Below are positions 1-7,837 of a stretch of 64,000 nucleotides of DNA, piece by piece. Each line of letters begins with the position of its first letter. The stretch's first letter is position 1. Origin of the DNA: Sporosarcina ureae (GTDB taxonomy: Bacteria; Bacillota; Bacilli; Bacillales_A; Planococcaceae); NCBI RefSeq assembly GCF_002082015.1, contig NZ_CP015109.1, positions 1,805,501 to 1,869,500 of the forward strand, in the 5' to 3' direction. Both the position numbers and the translations under genes were made by a program. The notes beneath the pieces are model-generated. The model saw only the letters and a program-made list of their open reading frames with translations. It was not told the origin of the DNA and ran no database searches.

Positions 1-21
1 TTTTTGGAAGAGGTGATTATA

Positions 22-918
22 ATGGTCGTGCAAATTAATGGTGTTACGAAGCGTTTCGGAGATCATGAAATACTGAAAGATATACATCTCACCATTCCTG
101 AGCATACCGTTTATGGATTTGTAGGTGCTAACGGTTCGGGCAAAACAACACTGATGAAATGTATGCTAGGGTTATTACCACTTAATGCAGGATCCATTAC
201 AATAGCAGGTGAACGCGTAAAGTTTGGCGAGACAAAGTCCAATCAATATGTCGGATACTTGCCCGACGTTCCAGAATTTTATCCTTTCTATAATGCAATG
301 CAGTATTTGGAGTTATGTGCAGTCATTACGAATATGACGAAAACAGAACGACAAGGACGCATCCATGAACTATTGGAATTGGTCGGATTAGCTGGCACCC
401 GCTCCTTAATTAGTACGTATTCTCGAGGAATGAAACAGCGACTTGGAATCGCACAAGCGCTTCTAAATCGTCCTAAATTGTTGATTTGTGATGAGCCTAC
501 TTCTGCTTTAGATCCGGCTGGACGTGCACAAATCCTTTCCATTTTACACAAGGCAAAAGAGGAAACAACGGTTTTCTTCTCCACACATATCGTTTCGGAC
601 GCTGAACAAATCTGTGATCATGTGGCGATGTTACATGACGGGACTATTATATTTCAAGATGAACTAGCAAATGTAAAACAGCAAGTTACGGGACTATTCA
701 TTTTCACATTTACGATCCCTGTAGCAGAAGTACACGAACGATTGCGACATACTCCATTCGAAATGAAGATCGACAGCGAACAATTAATTGTAAATTTATC
801 GGATGAAAGTACTCGATTGGCGTTCATGCAAGAACTCACTACCCAGAAAATCCTTATACAATCGATGCAACCCCAAACCCGTTTGCTTGAGCAACTCGTC
901 TTGGAGGTGCTTGGATGA
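22..918 (+). CDS. ABC transporter ATP-binding protein
   Basis: ATPase of an ABC-2 type exporter, expected to bind ATP at the inner membrane face and drive the permease encoded next. Visible motifs are Walker A GANGSGKTT near residue 37, the signature YSRGMKQRLG (a variant of LSGGQ), Walker B LLICDEPTSALD and the switch His in STHIVSDAEQ. The ATG at 22 is chosen because GAGGTGAT lies just upstream; an in-frame TTG at 4 would lie before that site. The stop overlaps the permease start (ATGA), so the two genes are translationally coupled. The substrate is unknown. Confidence 0.88.
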   Translation: MVVQINGVTKRFGDHEILKDIHLTIPEHTVYGFVGANGSGKTTLMKCMLGLLPLNAGSITIAGERVKFGETKSNQYVGYLPDVPEFYPFYNAMQYLELCAVITNMTKTERQGRIHELLELVGLAGTRSLISTYSRGMKQRLGIAQALLNRPKLLICDEPTSALDPAGRAQILSILHKAKEETTVFFSTHIVSDAEQICDHVAMLHDGTIIFQDELANVKQQVTGLFIFTFTIPVAEVHERLRHTPFEMKIDSEQLIVNLSDESTRLAFMQELTTQKILIQSMQPQTRLLEQLVLEVLG

Positions 919-1679
919 ATCAGTGGCTTGGATTTTTAAAGAAGGAATGGTTGGAGAGTGTGAAGACGTATAAGTTATTGCTTGTCCTAGTCATTTTCTC
1001 AATTCTCGGGATATTAAATCCCTTTACAGCAAAGATCACTCCCGTGTTATTCGAGCAATTCATGCCTGAAGGTGCATTCGTCAACCTACCCGAACCTACC
1101 GCACTCGATTCTTGGCTACAGTTCTATAAAAACGTTCCACAGATGGGATTGATCGTGTTTATTTTACTATTTAGTACGATGATGTCGAAAGAACTGGAAA
1201 AAGGCACGCTCATAATTTTGCTAACGAAAGGATTACGCCGTAGCACCGTCATTACAGCAAAATTCTTTATGGCTCTTTGTTATTGGACATTAGCCATCAC
1301 GCTGTCATTCACCATCACCTATGCTTACACTGCTTATTATTGGGATCAAAGTCAACTGCAACATTTACTATTTGCAGCTAGTTGCCTGTATGTGTTCGGC
1401 ATACTTTTACTTGCGGTTACACTATGGGGTAATACCTTATTCGCCACGTCCTACGGTGGGACACTGAGTACATTATTAGTCGTAATTGCGTTATTTATTG
1501 TAGCTATATTTCCTAAGACCGCCAACTGGAATCCTCTTGAATTACTGAGGTCTACGACACAACTAGTAACCGGTGAACTAACACCTTCAGATGTATGGAT
1601 TCCTTACACTATCACTTTGTTTTCTGCAATTTTAGTCGTATTGCTGACTATGTCCCATTTCAAAAGAAAACTACTTTGA
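915..1679 (+). CDS. ABC-2 type permease
   Basis: Membrane permease partner of the preceding ATPase. The 254-residue protein has about six hydrophobic segments, the first near residues 20-40 after a short cytosolic start (MNQWLGFLKKEWLES), which is the usual layout of ABC-2 permeases. The segment SKELEKGTLIILLTKGLRR around residues 92-110 resembles the cytosolic loop common in this family. The start overlaps the ATPase stop by four bases. Natural substrates of such pairs vary (antibiotics, lipids, peptides) and the sequence does not settle it. Confidence 0.8.
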   Translation: MNQWLGFLKKEWLESVKTYKLLLVLVIFSILGILNPFTAKITPVLFEQFMPEGAFVNLPEPTALDSWLQFYKNVPQMGLIVFILLFSTMMSKELEKGTLIILLTKGLRRSTVITAKFFMALCYWTLAITLSFTITYAYTAYYWDQSQLQHLLFAASCLYVFGILLLAVTLWGNTLFATSYGGTLSTLLVVIALFIVAIFPKTANWNPLELLRSTTQLVTGELTPSDVWIPYTITLFSAILVVLLTMSHFKRKLL

Positions 1680-1684
1680 AAGCG

Positions 1685-1713
1685 TTGACATTGAATGAAA
1701 AATCATGTAAATT
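1685..1713 (+). promoter_or_regulatory. Sigma-A promoter of guaC
   Basis: TTGACA at 1685-1690, a 17-base spacer and TAAATT at 1708-1713 give a near-consensus housekeeping promoter about 60 bases upstream of the guaC start. Confidence 0.65.
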
Positions 1714-1717
1714 ACAA

Positions 1718-1761
1718 AAGGACGAACAATCCGATGACTTTATATGAAAACATTCGTTTAT
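1718..1761 (+). promoter_or_regulatory. Inverted PurBox pair (putative PurR operator)
   Basis: Two CGAA-centred boxes face each other between the guaC promoter and gene: ACGAACAAT around 1722-1730 and, on the opposite strand, ACGAATGTT around 1752-1760. There are 26 bases between CGAA and TTCG, which equals two 14-bp PurBoxes about 16 bp apart, the arrangement known for Bacillus PurR. Lying downstream of the promoter, they would act as a roadblock or overlap the start site. Confidence 0.55.
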
Positions 1762-1774
1762 AGAGGTGATTGTA

Positions 1775-2758
1775 ATGGAAACCGTATTTGACTATGAAGA
1801 TATTCAGCTAGTTCCAGCAAAATGTGTAGTAGAAAGCCGCTCAGAATGTGACACATCCGTTATGTTAGGTGGTCATACATTCCGTTTACCTGTCGTTCCT
1901 GCCAATATGCAGACGATTATTGATGAAAAGATTGCAATTCAGTTAGCAGAAGAAGGCTATTTCTATATTATGCACCGTTTCAAACCTGAAACACGCGTAG
2001 ACTTCATTAAAGATATGCATGCACGTGGTTTGATTGCTTCAATAAGTGTTGGCGTAAAAGAAGAAGAGTATGGATTCGTTGAGCAACTCGCGATGGACGC
2101 ACATGTTCCTGAATTCATCACGATTGATATTGCGCACGGTCATTCCAATCAAGTGATCCGCATGATTCAACACATTAAAAAGCATTTGCCGATGAGCTTT
2201 GTCATTGCGGGGAATGTAGGCACACCTGAAGCTGTCCGTGAGCTTGAAAACGCTGGCGCTGACGCTACAAAAGTTGGGATCGGACCAGGTAAAGTCTGTA
2301 TTACGAAAATCAAAACAGGATTCGGAACGGGTGGCTGGCAACTTGCAGCTGTTCGCTTATGTGCGAAAGCCGCTTCCAAACCAATCATTGCGGACGGTGG
2401 AATCCGTACACATGGCGATATCGCAAAATCTGTACGTTTTGGCGCGAGTATGGTCATGGTCGGGTCATTATTCGCCGGCCACGAAGAATCTCCTGGACAG
2501 ACTGTGGAACAAGATGGTCAGTTGTATAAAGAATACTTCGGTTCGGCTTCTGAGTTCCAAAAAGGAGAAAAGAAGAATGTAGAAGGTAAGAAAATGTTCG
2601 TGGAATATAAAGGTCCATTGAAAGATACATTGATTGAAATGGAACAGGATCTTCAGTCTGCTATTTCTTATTCAGGCGGCAAGAGTCTCAGTTCAATTCG
2701 CAATGTCGATTACGTTATTGTAAAGAACTCGATCTTCAATGGTGATAAAGTGTTTTAA
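1775..2758 (+). CDS. guaC: GMP reductase
   Basis: Catalyses NADPH-dependent deamination of GMP to IMP in purine salvage, in the cytosol. The 327-residue protein has the IMPDH/GMPR barrel: the nucleotide loop [11 protein letters not shown] carries the catalytic Cys, followed by [10 protein letters not shown] and [15 protein letters not shown]. There is no CBS domain, and the length matches the short GuaC type. The ATG at 1775 follows GAGGTGATTGTA; an in-frame GTG at 1766 lies inside that ribosome binding site. It is a single-gene unit with its own promoter, PurR-like boxes and terminator. Confidence 0.93.
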   Translation: METVFDYEDIQLVPAKCVVESRSECDTSVMLGGHTFRLPVVPANMQTIIDEKIAIQLAEEGYFYIMHRFKPETRVDFIKDMHARGLIASISVGVKEEEYGFVEQLAMDAHVPEFITIDIAHGHSNQVIRMIQHIKKHLPMSFVIAGNVGTPEAVRELENAGADATKVGIGPGKVCITKIKTGFGTGGWQLAAVRLCAKAASKPIIADGGIRTHGDIAKSVRFGASMVMVGSLFAGHEESPGQTVEQDGQLYKEYFGSASEFQKGEKKNVEGKKMFVEYKGPLKDTLIEMEQDLQSAISYSGGKSLSSIRNVDYVIVKNSIFNGDKVF

Positions 2759-2766
2759 TGAAGTTC

Positions 2767-2801
2767 AACCGGTTAGAGACTGTTCTCTAACCGGTTTTTT
2801 A
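2767..2801 (+). terminator. Terminator after guaC
   Basis: Arms AACCGGTTAGAGA and TCTCTAACCGGTT pair perfectly (13 bp) around the loop CTGT and are followed by T residues. Confidence 0.9.
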
Positions 2802-2938
2802 TTGTAATGCTTTCGTGAATCAACATAGAGTTCGTTGAGGTCTGTGCATGTATCTAAGTGGCAAAGTTCATGTCTTGCTACTATAAGCTATTCTAAGAGC
2901 AATTCCTCTTTTACCACCACATCTTATGGCGTAATATT

Positions 2939-3154
2939 TCATGAATTATAACCAAATGATACGGCAAATACCAATGCGAATAGTGATAAGACCAGTATGA
3001 CTGTGCAAATTATCGTTATGATTAGGGTTTGGCTTTTGAGTATGTCAGAACGGTTTTTCCAAATGGCTAGAAATAAGAACAAATTGACTAATAGTATGAT
3101 CAGAATAATAGAAAGAAGCATATAACGCTCTTTAATCACAAACCATACATCCAT
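2939..3154 (-). CDS. Small two-helix membrane protein of unknown function
   Basis: A 71-residue protein with two hydrophobic stretches, about residues 12-30 and 43-66, separated by a short charged loop (KNRSDILKSQ). It should therefore be an integral membrane hairpin with both ends on one side. The start follows AAAGGAGC at a good distance, which supports real translation. No family is recognised and no operon partner is adjacent. Confidence 0.6.
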   Translation of the reverse strand: MDVWFVIKERYMLLSIILIILLVNLFLFLAIWKNRSDILKSQTLIITIICTVILVLSLFALVFAVSFGYNS

Positions 3155-3429
3155 TGTCTTTGCTCCTTTCTGATAACTTTTAACTTAACAACCTGTTTTA
3201 TGGATTGCATAAGTGAAAACCCTATTTCACCAGAACCGTGCTCATTACTTATATAATATTTTGAACCCGTTGATTGCTAGCTGGACGCGTGGCTTTTGAG
3301 CGTGTGGCGAACTTTCCAGAGCCTCTCGCTTCAGCTACGGTCAACTAAGTGAGTACTGCAAAATTCGTTTCGTCATTCACCTGTTAACTGAATTTAAAAT
3401 AACATATTTCTTTTATAATCATGCACATT

Positions 3430-4968
3430 TTATGTTGCATCTACTTTGTTATCATGTTGACTAGTCTTAACTTCTTTAAAATAGACTTTCAGTATAAATA
3501 ATATATAGATAAGCCAAATAATACTATAGATCATATACAATGCCACTTGAACACTTTGAGGGCTCCAAATGAATACCGCTTCCCATGAGTAACCATTTAG
3601 CAAAATACTTGGTATTAAATAGATAATTAAACTTAAACCCAACACACATAATAAAGACACAGTCAGTTTAATAAGGCTCTTTATCCCATTACGTTTAACG
3701 TGTAACTGTTTTCTGTACACCTTTAGTAAAACTTTTATGATCAAGATTAAAGCAACTAGGATTAAGATGCTTAGTACAAGTATGGTACTAAGCGCCAACT
3801 GGTCTAGGTATTGGTTTGAGTCTTCTTTGTCACTGCTAACAATATTCCCTTGTAGTATTTCTTTAATTTCTACCCCTATATTTTGTACTTGATTTGAACT
3901 TAAATTGCCTAATACAGCCACTCCAATTTTTTCTTTGTTATTGAATGTTACATAGGTTGAATAGTTCGGATTCATTCCATCATGAGTGACCTGTTCATTT
4001 GGTTCAAGGAACCAGCCGCCAGCATAGAAAACTTCATTACCTACTATATCAACAGCACGTTCAGCTATATGAGACTTTTTAATAATTTCTTTATCAAAAT
4101 CCATTTCATTCATCGTACCCATTTGAATTTTAAGCCACTTTGCCATATCCTTCCCACTCGATATAATATATCCTGCTGGTTTGTTTCCCCTATATATCGG
4201 CGCTTCATATCGTCGTGGTTTTAAAAACCCTATCTTATATCCAGTAGTCATTTGATTGTTTATTTCTTCATTTAGGAATAGGTACGTATTATTTAATTCC
4301 ATTGGTTTTAAAATGTTTTCCTTCATATAGTATTCATATGTCCCACCTGTTACCTGTTCAATAATTAATCCTAGGATATCGTAATTTATTGTTGCATATT
4401 GAAACATTTTACCTGGTTCACTATCTAACTCTATTCCATTTAAGGTTCTCACTGTTTCTTCCAGTGCACGATCTTCATTAGAAATGGGAATCATATTTAT
4501 AGTAGAGGCGGGGATTCCAGTTGTTTGATGTAATGTTTGCTCAATCGTGATCGGCATTTCTTTTCCTTTATACAATACTTTTAGCCAGGGTATATACGTC
4601 GTTACATTATCGTTAAGTTCTATTTGCCCACTTTCTACTAGATTTAAAATGGCTAATGCAGTAAATGCTTTACTAGTAGAGGCTAATTCAAATAAAGACT
4701 GGGAAGTAACTGGTCTTTCTTCCTTTAGATTTGAAAATCCAAACCCTTTTTGATAAACCGTTTTATCATCTTTCACTATCGTTATGTATAGTCCCGGGAT
4801 CTTCCCCTTCCTCATTTTTTCCATTACGACTTTTTCTATTTGCTTTTCTTCCGTCTCTGTTACATCATTTATTTCTCGCGCCTTTATTACTCCATTTCCC
4901 ACTATAGGAATCATTAGCATTGTTACTGCAGTTAACAATAATAGTATTTTTAGCATTACACCTTTCAT
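3430..4968 (-). CDS. Membrane-anchored serine hydrolase of the beta-lactamase / PBP4* family
   Basis: Extracellular class-C-type serine hydrolase (512 residues), the group that includes D-aminopeptidases, esterases and PBP-like enzymes. There is an N-terminal signal or anchor (residues 5-25), the nucleophile motif S97-T-S-K100, and a late H-D-G in place of the KTG box. The second motif, usually YxN, reads Y191-A-T here. Three membrane segments follow the domain at about residues 395-505. The start follows GGAGGAGAATAG. The gene stands alone and the substrate is unknown. Confidence 0.82.
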   Translation of the reverse strand: MKGVMLKILLLLTAVTMLMIPIVGNGVIKAREINDVTETEEKQIEKVVMEKMRKGKIPGLYITIVKDDKTVYQKGFGFSNLKEERPVTSQSLFELASTSKAFTALAILNLVESGQIELNDNVTTYIPWLKVLYKGKEMPITIEQTLHQTTGIPASTINMIPISNEDRALEETVRTLNGIELDSEPGKMFQYATINYDILGLIIEQVTGGTYEYYMKENILKPMELNNTYLFLNEEINNQMTTGYKIGFLKPRRYEAPIYRGNKPAGYIISSGKDMAKWLKIQMGTMNEMDFDKEIIKKSHIAERAVDIVGNEVFYAGGWFLEPNEQVTHDGMNPNYSTYVTFNNKEKIGVAVLGNLSSNQVQNIGVEIKEILQGNIVSSDKEDSNQYLDQLALSTILVLSILILVALILIIKVLLKVYRKQLHVKRNGIKSLIKLTVSLLCVLGLSLIIYLIPSILLNGYSWEAVFIWSPQSVQVALYMIYSIIWLIYILFILKVYFKEVKTSQHDNKVDAT

Positions 4969-5032
4969 CTATTCTCCTCCCATACTATCTGTAATATGTT
5001 TACTCTCCACAAAATATATCAGGTACATAAGA

Positions 5033-5083
5033 ACAGGCACCACGAACCGCTACTCCATATCAAGAGTGGGTCAAGGTGCCTGT
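5033..5083. repeat. Imperfect hairpin with GGCACC/GGTGCC ends
   Basis: ACAGGCACC at 5033-5041 pairs with GGTGCCTGT at 5075-5083, and an inner ACTC/GAGT pair makes a long hairpin in the gap between the serine hydrolase and the symporter. There is no U-tract, so a simple terminator is unlikely. It resembles the short GGTGCCTGT-bearing intergenic hairpins common in Bacillales. Confidence 0.4.
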
Positions 5084-5237
5084 CTATCTAATCTTCTCTT
5101 ATTCCCCATTATGCAAATTCAACTAACACGTCAGTTTCCTAATAAAATACTTCAAATATCCTTCCGTCTTGTCACTAATATATTTCCAATAGTAGTACGC
5201 TTCATAAAATGTATCTTGAATACTATATTATTAGCCG

Positions 5238-6191
5238 TTATTCTTCCGCAGCAAGTCGAAATTTGTTTTCGAATAAACTCGCCATTAAGGCCCCTATCGT
5301 TAAGTTCATTACCATATTGGCAACGGCTGGTACGGCTGCGAGTGATCCGAAGTGTTCCATCGCAAGTGTTGCGGCGAGAGCAGTGTTGCAAATACCTGTA
5401 TGGAATAAAATTGCGCGGGCGTTGCGCTCAGGCACGCCTAGCCACCTGGAGATGAAGTAGCCAGCACCCATTGGTATGCTGACTTGTAATGTGACGGCTA
5501 CAAATACAAGCGGTAGCACGGACAAGTTCTCAGACAGTGCTTGCTGGGCATTGGAGATGACCGATAGGATGACTAGAAATAGAGCGAGCTGAGACAAGAC
5601 TCCGGTATATGGTTTGAACTTCTCCACTTGCCGCTGAAACTTCCACTGGATCAGCAAACCGCCAATCAAAGGGAAGAACACGATATAAATAATATTAAGA
5701 AATAAAGGCCAAAACTCAATAGGAATAAAGCGCCCCGCTAATGTCTGTAATAAAACGGGTGTCAACACAGGTGAAATAAATGTATCGAGTGTCGCCATCG
5801 TAATACTGAGCGCCACTTCTCCTCCTGCAATGAATGTGTATATGTTGGCCGATGTCCCGCTTGGTACCGTACCCGCCAAAATAATACCGGTTGCGATTTC
5901 TGCTTGATTGCCGAAAAATAAATAGGCGATCCCTATTGATACCCCAACCATGACCGTCCATTTCAGCAAGACGCCTAGTAAAGCGTATTTCGGATTTTTA
6001 ATGACCTCGAATAGTTTCTCCGACGAAAGCGATAAGCCCATCAGAAAGAAGATCGTCCCTAATCCAAAGCCAGTCAATTGCCGGATTGAAATGAACGCAT
6101 CCGGAATGATATAGGCGATGATGGATAAGAGTACGATCCAAAGTGGTAAATACTTTGAAATGATTTTGGATAGGGTTTGTATAGTTTTCAT
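5238..6191 (-). CDS. Bile acid:sodium symporter (BASS) family transporter
   Basis: A 317-residue integral membrane protein with roughly nine to ten hydrophobic helices. The conserved BASS stretch GTVPSGTSANIYTFIAGG, followed by VALSITMATLDTFISP, marks the sodium and substrate-binding crossover helices. Members import organic anions such as bile acids, pantoate or keto acids with sodium. The ATG follows GGAGGAGAAAAAC. It lies downstream of the acyl-CoA ligase/thiolase genes on the same strand, separated by the 21-bp repeat array, so it may bring in a related carboxylate; that link is inference. Confidence 0.85.
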   Translation of the reverse strand: MKTIQTLSKIISKYLPLWIVLLSIIAYIIPDAFISIRQLTGFGLGTIFFLMGLSLSSEKLFEVIKNPKYALLGVLLKWTVMVGVSIGIAYLFFGNQAEIATGIILAGTVPSGTSANIYTFIAGGEVALSITMATLDTFISPVLTPVLLQTLAGRFIPIEFWPLFLNIIYIVFFPLIGGLLIQWKFQRQVEKFKPYTGVLSQLALFLVILSVISNAQQALSENLSVLPLVFVAVTLQVSIPMGAGYFISRWLGVPERNARAILFHTGICNTALAATLAMEHFGSLAAVPAVANMVMNLTIGALMASLFENKFRLAAEE

Positions 6192-6235
6192 GTTTTTCTC
6201 CTCCTTGCGAGGAAGTCCGTCTGTGTATTTTGATT

Positions 6236-6382
6236 ATGAGCGGGTAGTCCGTCGCTATGAGCGCTAATCAAAGTACTATGATCAGTCTTCGGACATGTTT
6301 GAGCGGTTAAAGCATTCGATAGAGCACTCGCGACGCAACTATGAGCGCTTTCCACAAATCTTTGAGCGCTCACTATAAAACA
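6236..6382. repeat. Phased array of TGAGCG motifs, exact 21-bp period
   Basis: Seven copies of (A/T)TGAGCG or close variants begin at 6236, 6257, 6278, 6299, 6320, 6341 and 6362, each exactly 21 bases from the next. The intervening 14 bases differ in every unit. The third (ATGATCA) and fifth (TAGAGCA) copies are degenerate. A 21-bp period equals two DNA helical turns, placing every motif on the same face. The array fills the gap between the zinc-ribbon stop and the symporter's ribosome binding site. Confidence 0.8.
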
Positions 6383-6393
6383 TCGCTTCTCAT

Positions 6394-6699
6394 TCAGCAT
6401 TTTCGATAGATATACGCTCCATCTTCTATATGATCTAATTCTGCCACGTCGCCAATCTCGACGTTTCCATTCGTTCTTGCCGTCACCTTCGCTTTGGATT
6501 CATCCAACTGAATGAGTGCCACTGTGTAAGGAGTAAGATGAGCAAATTCAGCAGGTGCGATATGGATGTCCGTGTAACTATAGACTGTGCCTCTCGAAGA
6601 AACGTCTTGTTCTTGCAGCTTGCCTGTTCCGCAACTTGGACAACGGTATTTATTCGAAACACTGGCATATTCACACTGATCGCATTGATAGACTTTCAT
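6394..6699 (-). CDS. DUF35-type zinc ribbon / OB-fold protein, thiolase partner
   Basis: A 101-residue protein of the OB-fold, acyl-CoA-associated (DUF35) family. An N-terminal rubredoxin-like zinc ribbon (CDQC near residue 5, CPSC near residue 20) precedes the OB fold (about residues 35-95). Such proteins bind acyl-CoA and form complexes with SCP2-type thiolases, and one lies directly upstream here, four bases from this start. It probably assists that thiolase or channels its substrate. The ribosome binding site is AAAGG upstream of the ATG. Confidence 0.85.
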   Translation of the reverse strand: MKVYQCDQCEYASVSNKYRCPSCGTGKLQEQDVSSRGTVYSYTDIHIAPAEFAHLTPYTVALIQLDESKAKVTARTNGNVEIGDVAELDHIEDGAYIYRKC

Positions 6700-6703
6700 C
6701 TCT

Positions 6704-7837
6704 TCACAACCTTTCTAGAATATGAACAGTGGAGTATGAACCTGTTCCACCCAAGTTTTGCGCCAAAGCAAGTCGGGCATGTTCTACTTGATTCGGGGCT
6801 ATGCCGCGCAGTTGTTGGACGAGCTGATATAGTTGTGCGACACCGGTTGCACCGATTGGGTGACCGCGTGATAATAATCCTCCGCTCGTGTTTACTGGTT
6901 TATCGCCTGTCGCTTTCGTTCGACCTTGCTCCACCGCTAGCCAGCCTTCTCGTTTATTAAAAAAGCCTAATTCTTCAATCGCAAGCATTTCCGTCATGGA
7001 GAAACAGTCATGAATTTCCACGACGTCGATATCTTCCGGACCGACGCCAGCTCTCTCATATGCCAAGCGGCCTGATTCTCGTACCGCGGGCAATGAAAGT
7101 ACATCGTCCGCGTCTTGCATTTGTGTAGGCCCTGAACTTTGTGCAGACGAACGGATATGAATAGCACCTTTTTTACGTGTAATGACCAATGCTGCCGCCC
7201 CATCCGTTGTCGGAGAGCAATCAAATAAGCCGAGTGGCGAAGTAATAATACGTGCCTCCATAATCTCAGCTATCGTCGTTGGCTTCTGGAATTGTGCCAA
7301 AGGATTATGTAAAGCATTTTCACGATTCTTCAACGCAATCATTGCCAGATGCTCTTTCGTAGCGTCCGTTTCATAGAAGTAACGATTCGCGAGTACACCG
7401 AAAAAGCCAGGGAACGTCAGGCCTGCCTGCTTTTCATTGGAGTCATTATCCATTGCAGCATTAATCGCCTGTGTAACGTCAGCAGTCGAAGCATGTTTCA
7501 TTTTCTCTACTCCCGCTATTAAGACGGTGTCGTATTCGCCACTTAGAATCCCCATGATCCCTTGACGTAGTGCGATTCCTCCTGATGCACAGGCGCCTTC
7601 TACTTTCGCCGTCGGGATATAGCCGAGTCCGAGTTCATTGGCCACTAAGGCGCCAAGAATTTCTTGATTACCGATCGAGCCACCCATAAAGTTTCCGACA
7701 AACACCGCGTCAACTTTCGGATTTCCCGCATCTTCAAGTGCTTCTATCGATGCTTCAACTAACAACTGCTTCATGGACTTGTCGACAAATTTCCCGAACT
7801 TCGTCATGCCAATTCCTTCAATATAGACATTTGTCAA
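6704..7837 (-). CDS. SCP2-type thiolase family protein
   Basis: A 377-residue thiolase-fold protein. The nucleophilic Cys is in GACASGG near residue 82; HDCFSM and GHPIGATG supply the two histidines. The usual second Cys of biosynthetic thiolases is replaced by NLGGTGS, as in the SCP2/lipid-transfer subgroup, which pairs with DUF35 proteins and cleaves branched or bulky 3-ketoacyl-CoAs. The TTG start follows GGAGGTGCAATC and overlaps the ligase stop (TTGA). Together with the ligase it suggests CoA-dependent breakdown of an imported acid. Confidence 0.85.
   Translation of the reverse strand: MTNVYIEGIGMTKFGKFVDKSMKQLLVEASIEALEDAGNPKVDAVFVGNFMGGSIGNQEILGALVANELGLGYIPTAKVEGACASGGIALRQGIMGILSGEYDTVLIAGVEKMKHASTADVTQAINAAMDNDSNEKQAGLTFPGFFGVLANRYFYETDATKEHLAMIALKNRENALHNPLAQFQKPTTIAEIMEARIITSPLGLFDCSPTTDGAAALVITRKKGAIHIRSSAQSSGPTQMQDADDVLSLPAVRESGRLAYERAGVGPEDIDVVEIHDCFSMTEMLAIEELGFFNKREGWLAVEQGRTKATGDKPVNTSGGLLSRGHPIGATGVAQLYQLVQQLRGIAPNQVEHARLALAQNLGGTGSYSTVHILERL

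Noticed and set aside
4784..5455. 223-codon plus-strand frame
   Set aside because: It runs antisense through the hydrolase start and the symporter end and has no ribosome binding site.
6236..6382. CRISPR array
   Set aside because: The conserved part is only about seven bases and the period is 21 bp, far from CRISPR repeats and spacers; no cas genes are present.
6188..6400. 70-codon minus-strand frame as a gene
   Set aside because: It is a by-product of the 21-bp repeat period, lacks a good ribosome binding site, and the sister array at 20151 is not open. Kept only as a finding.
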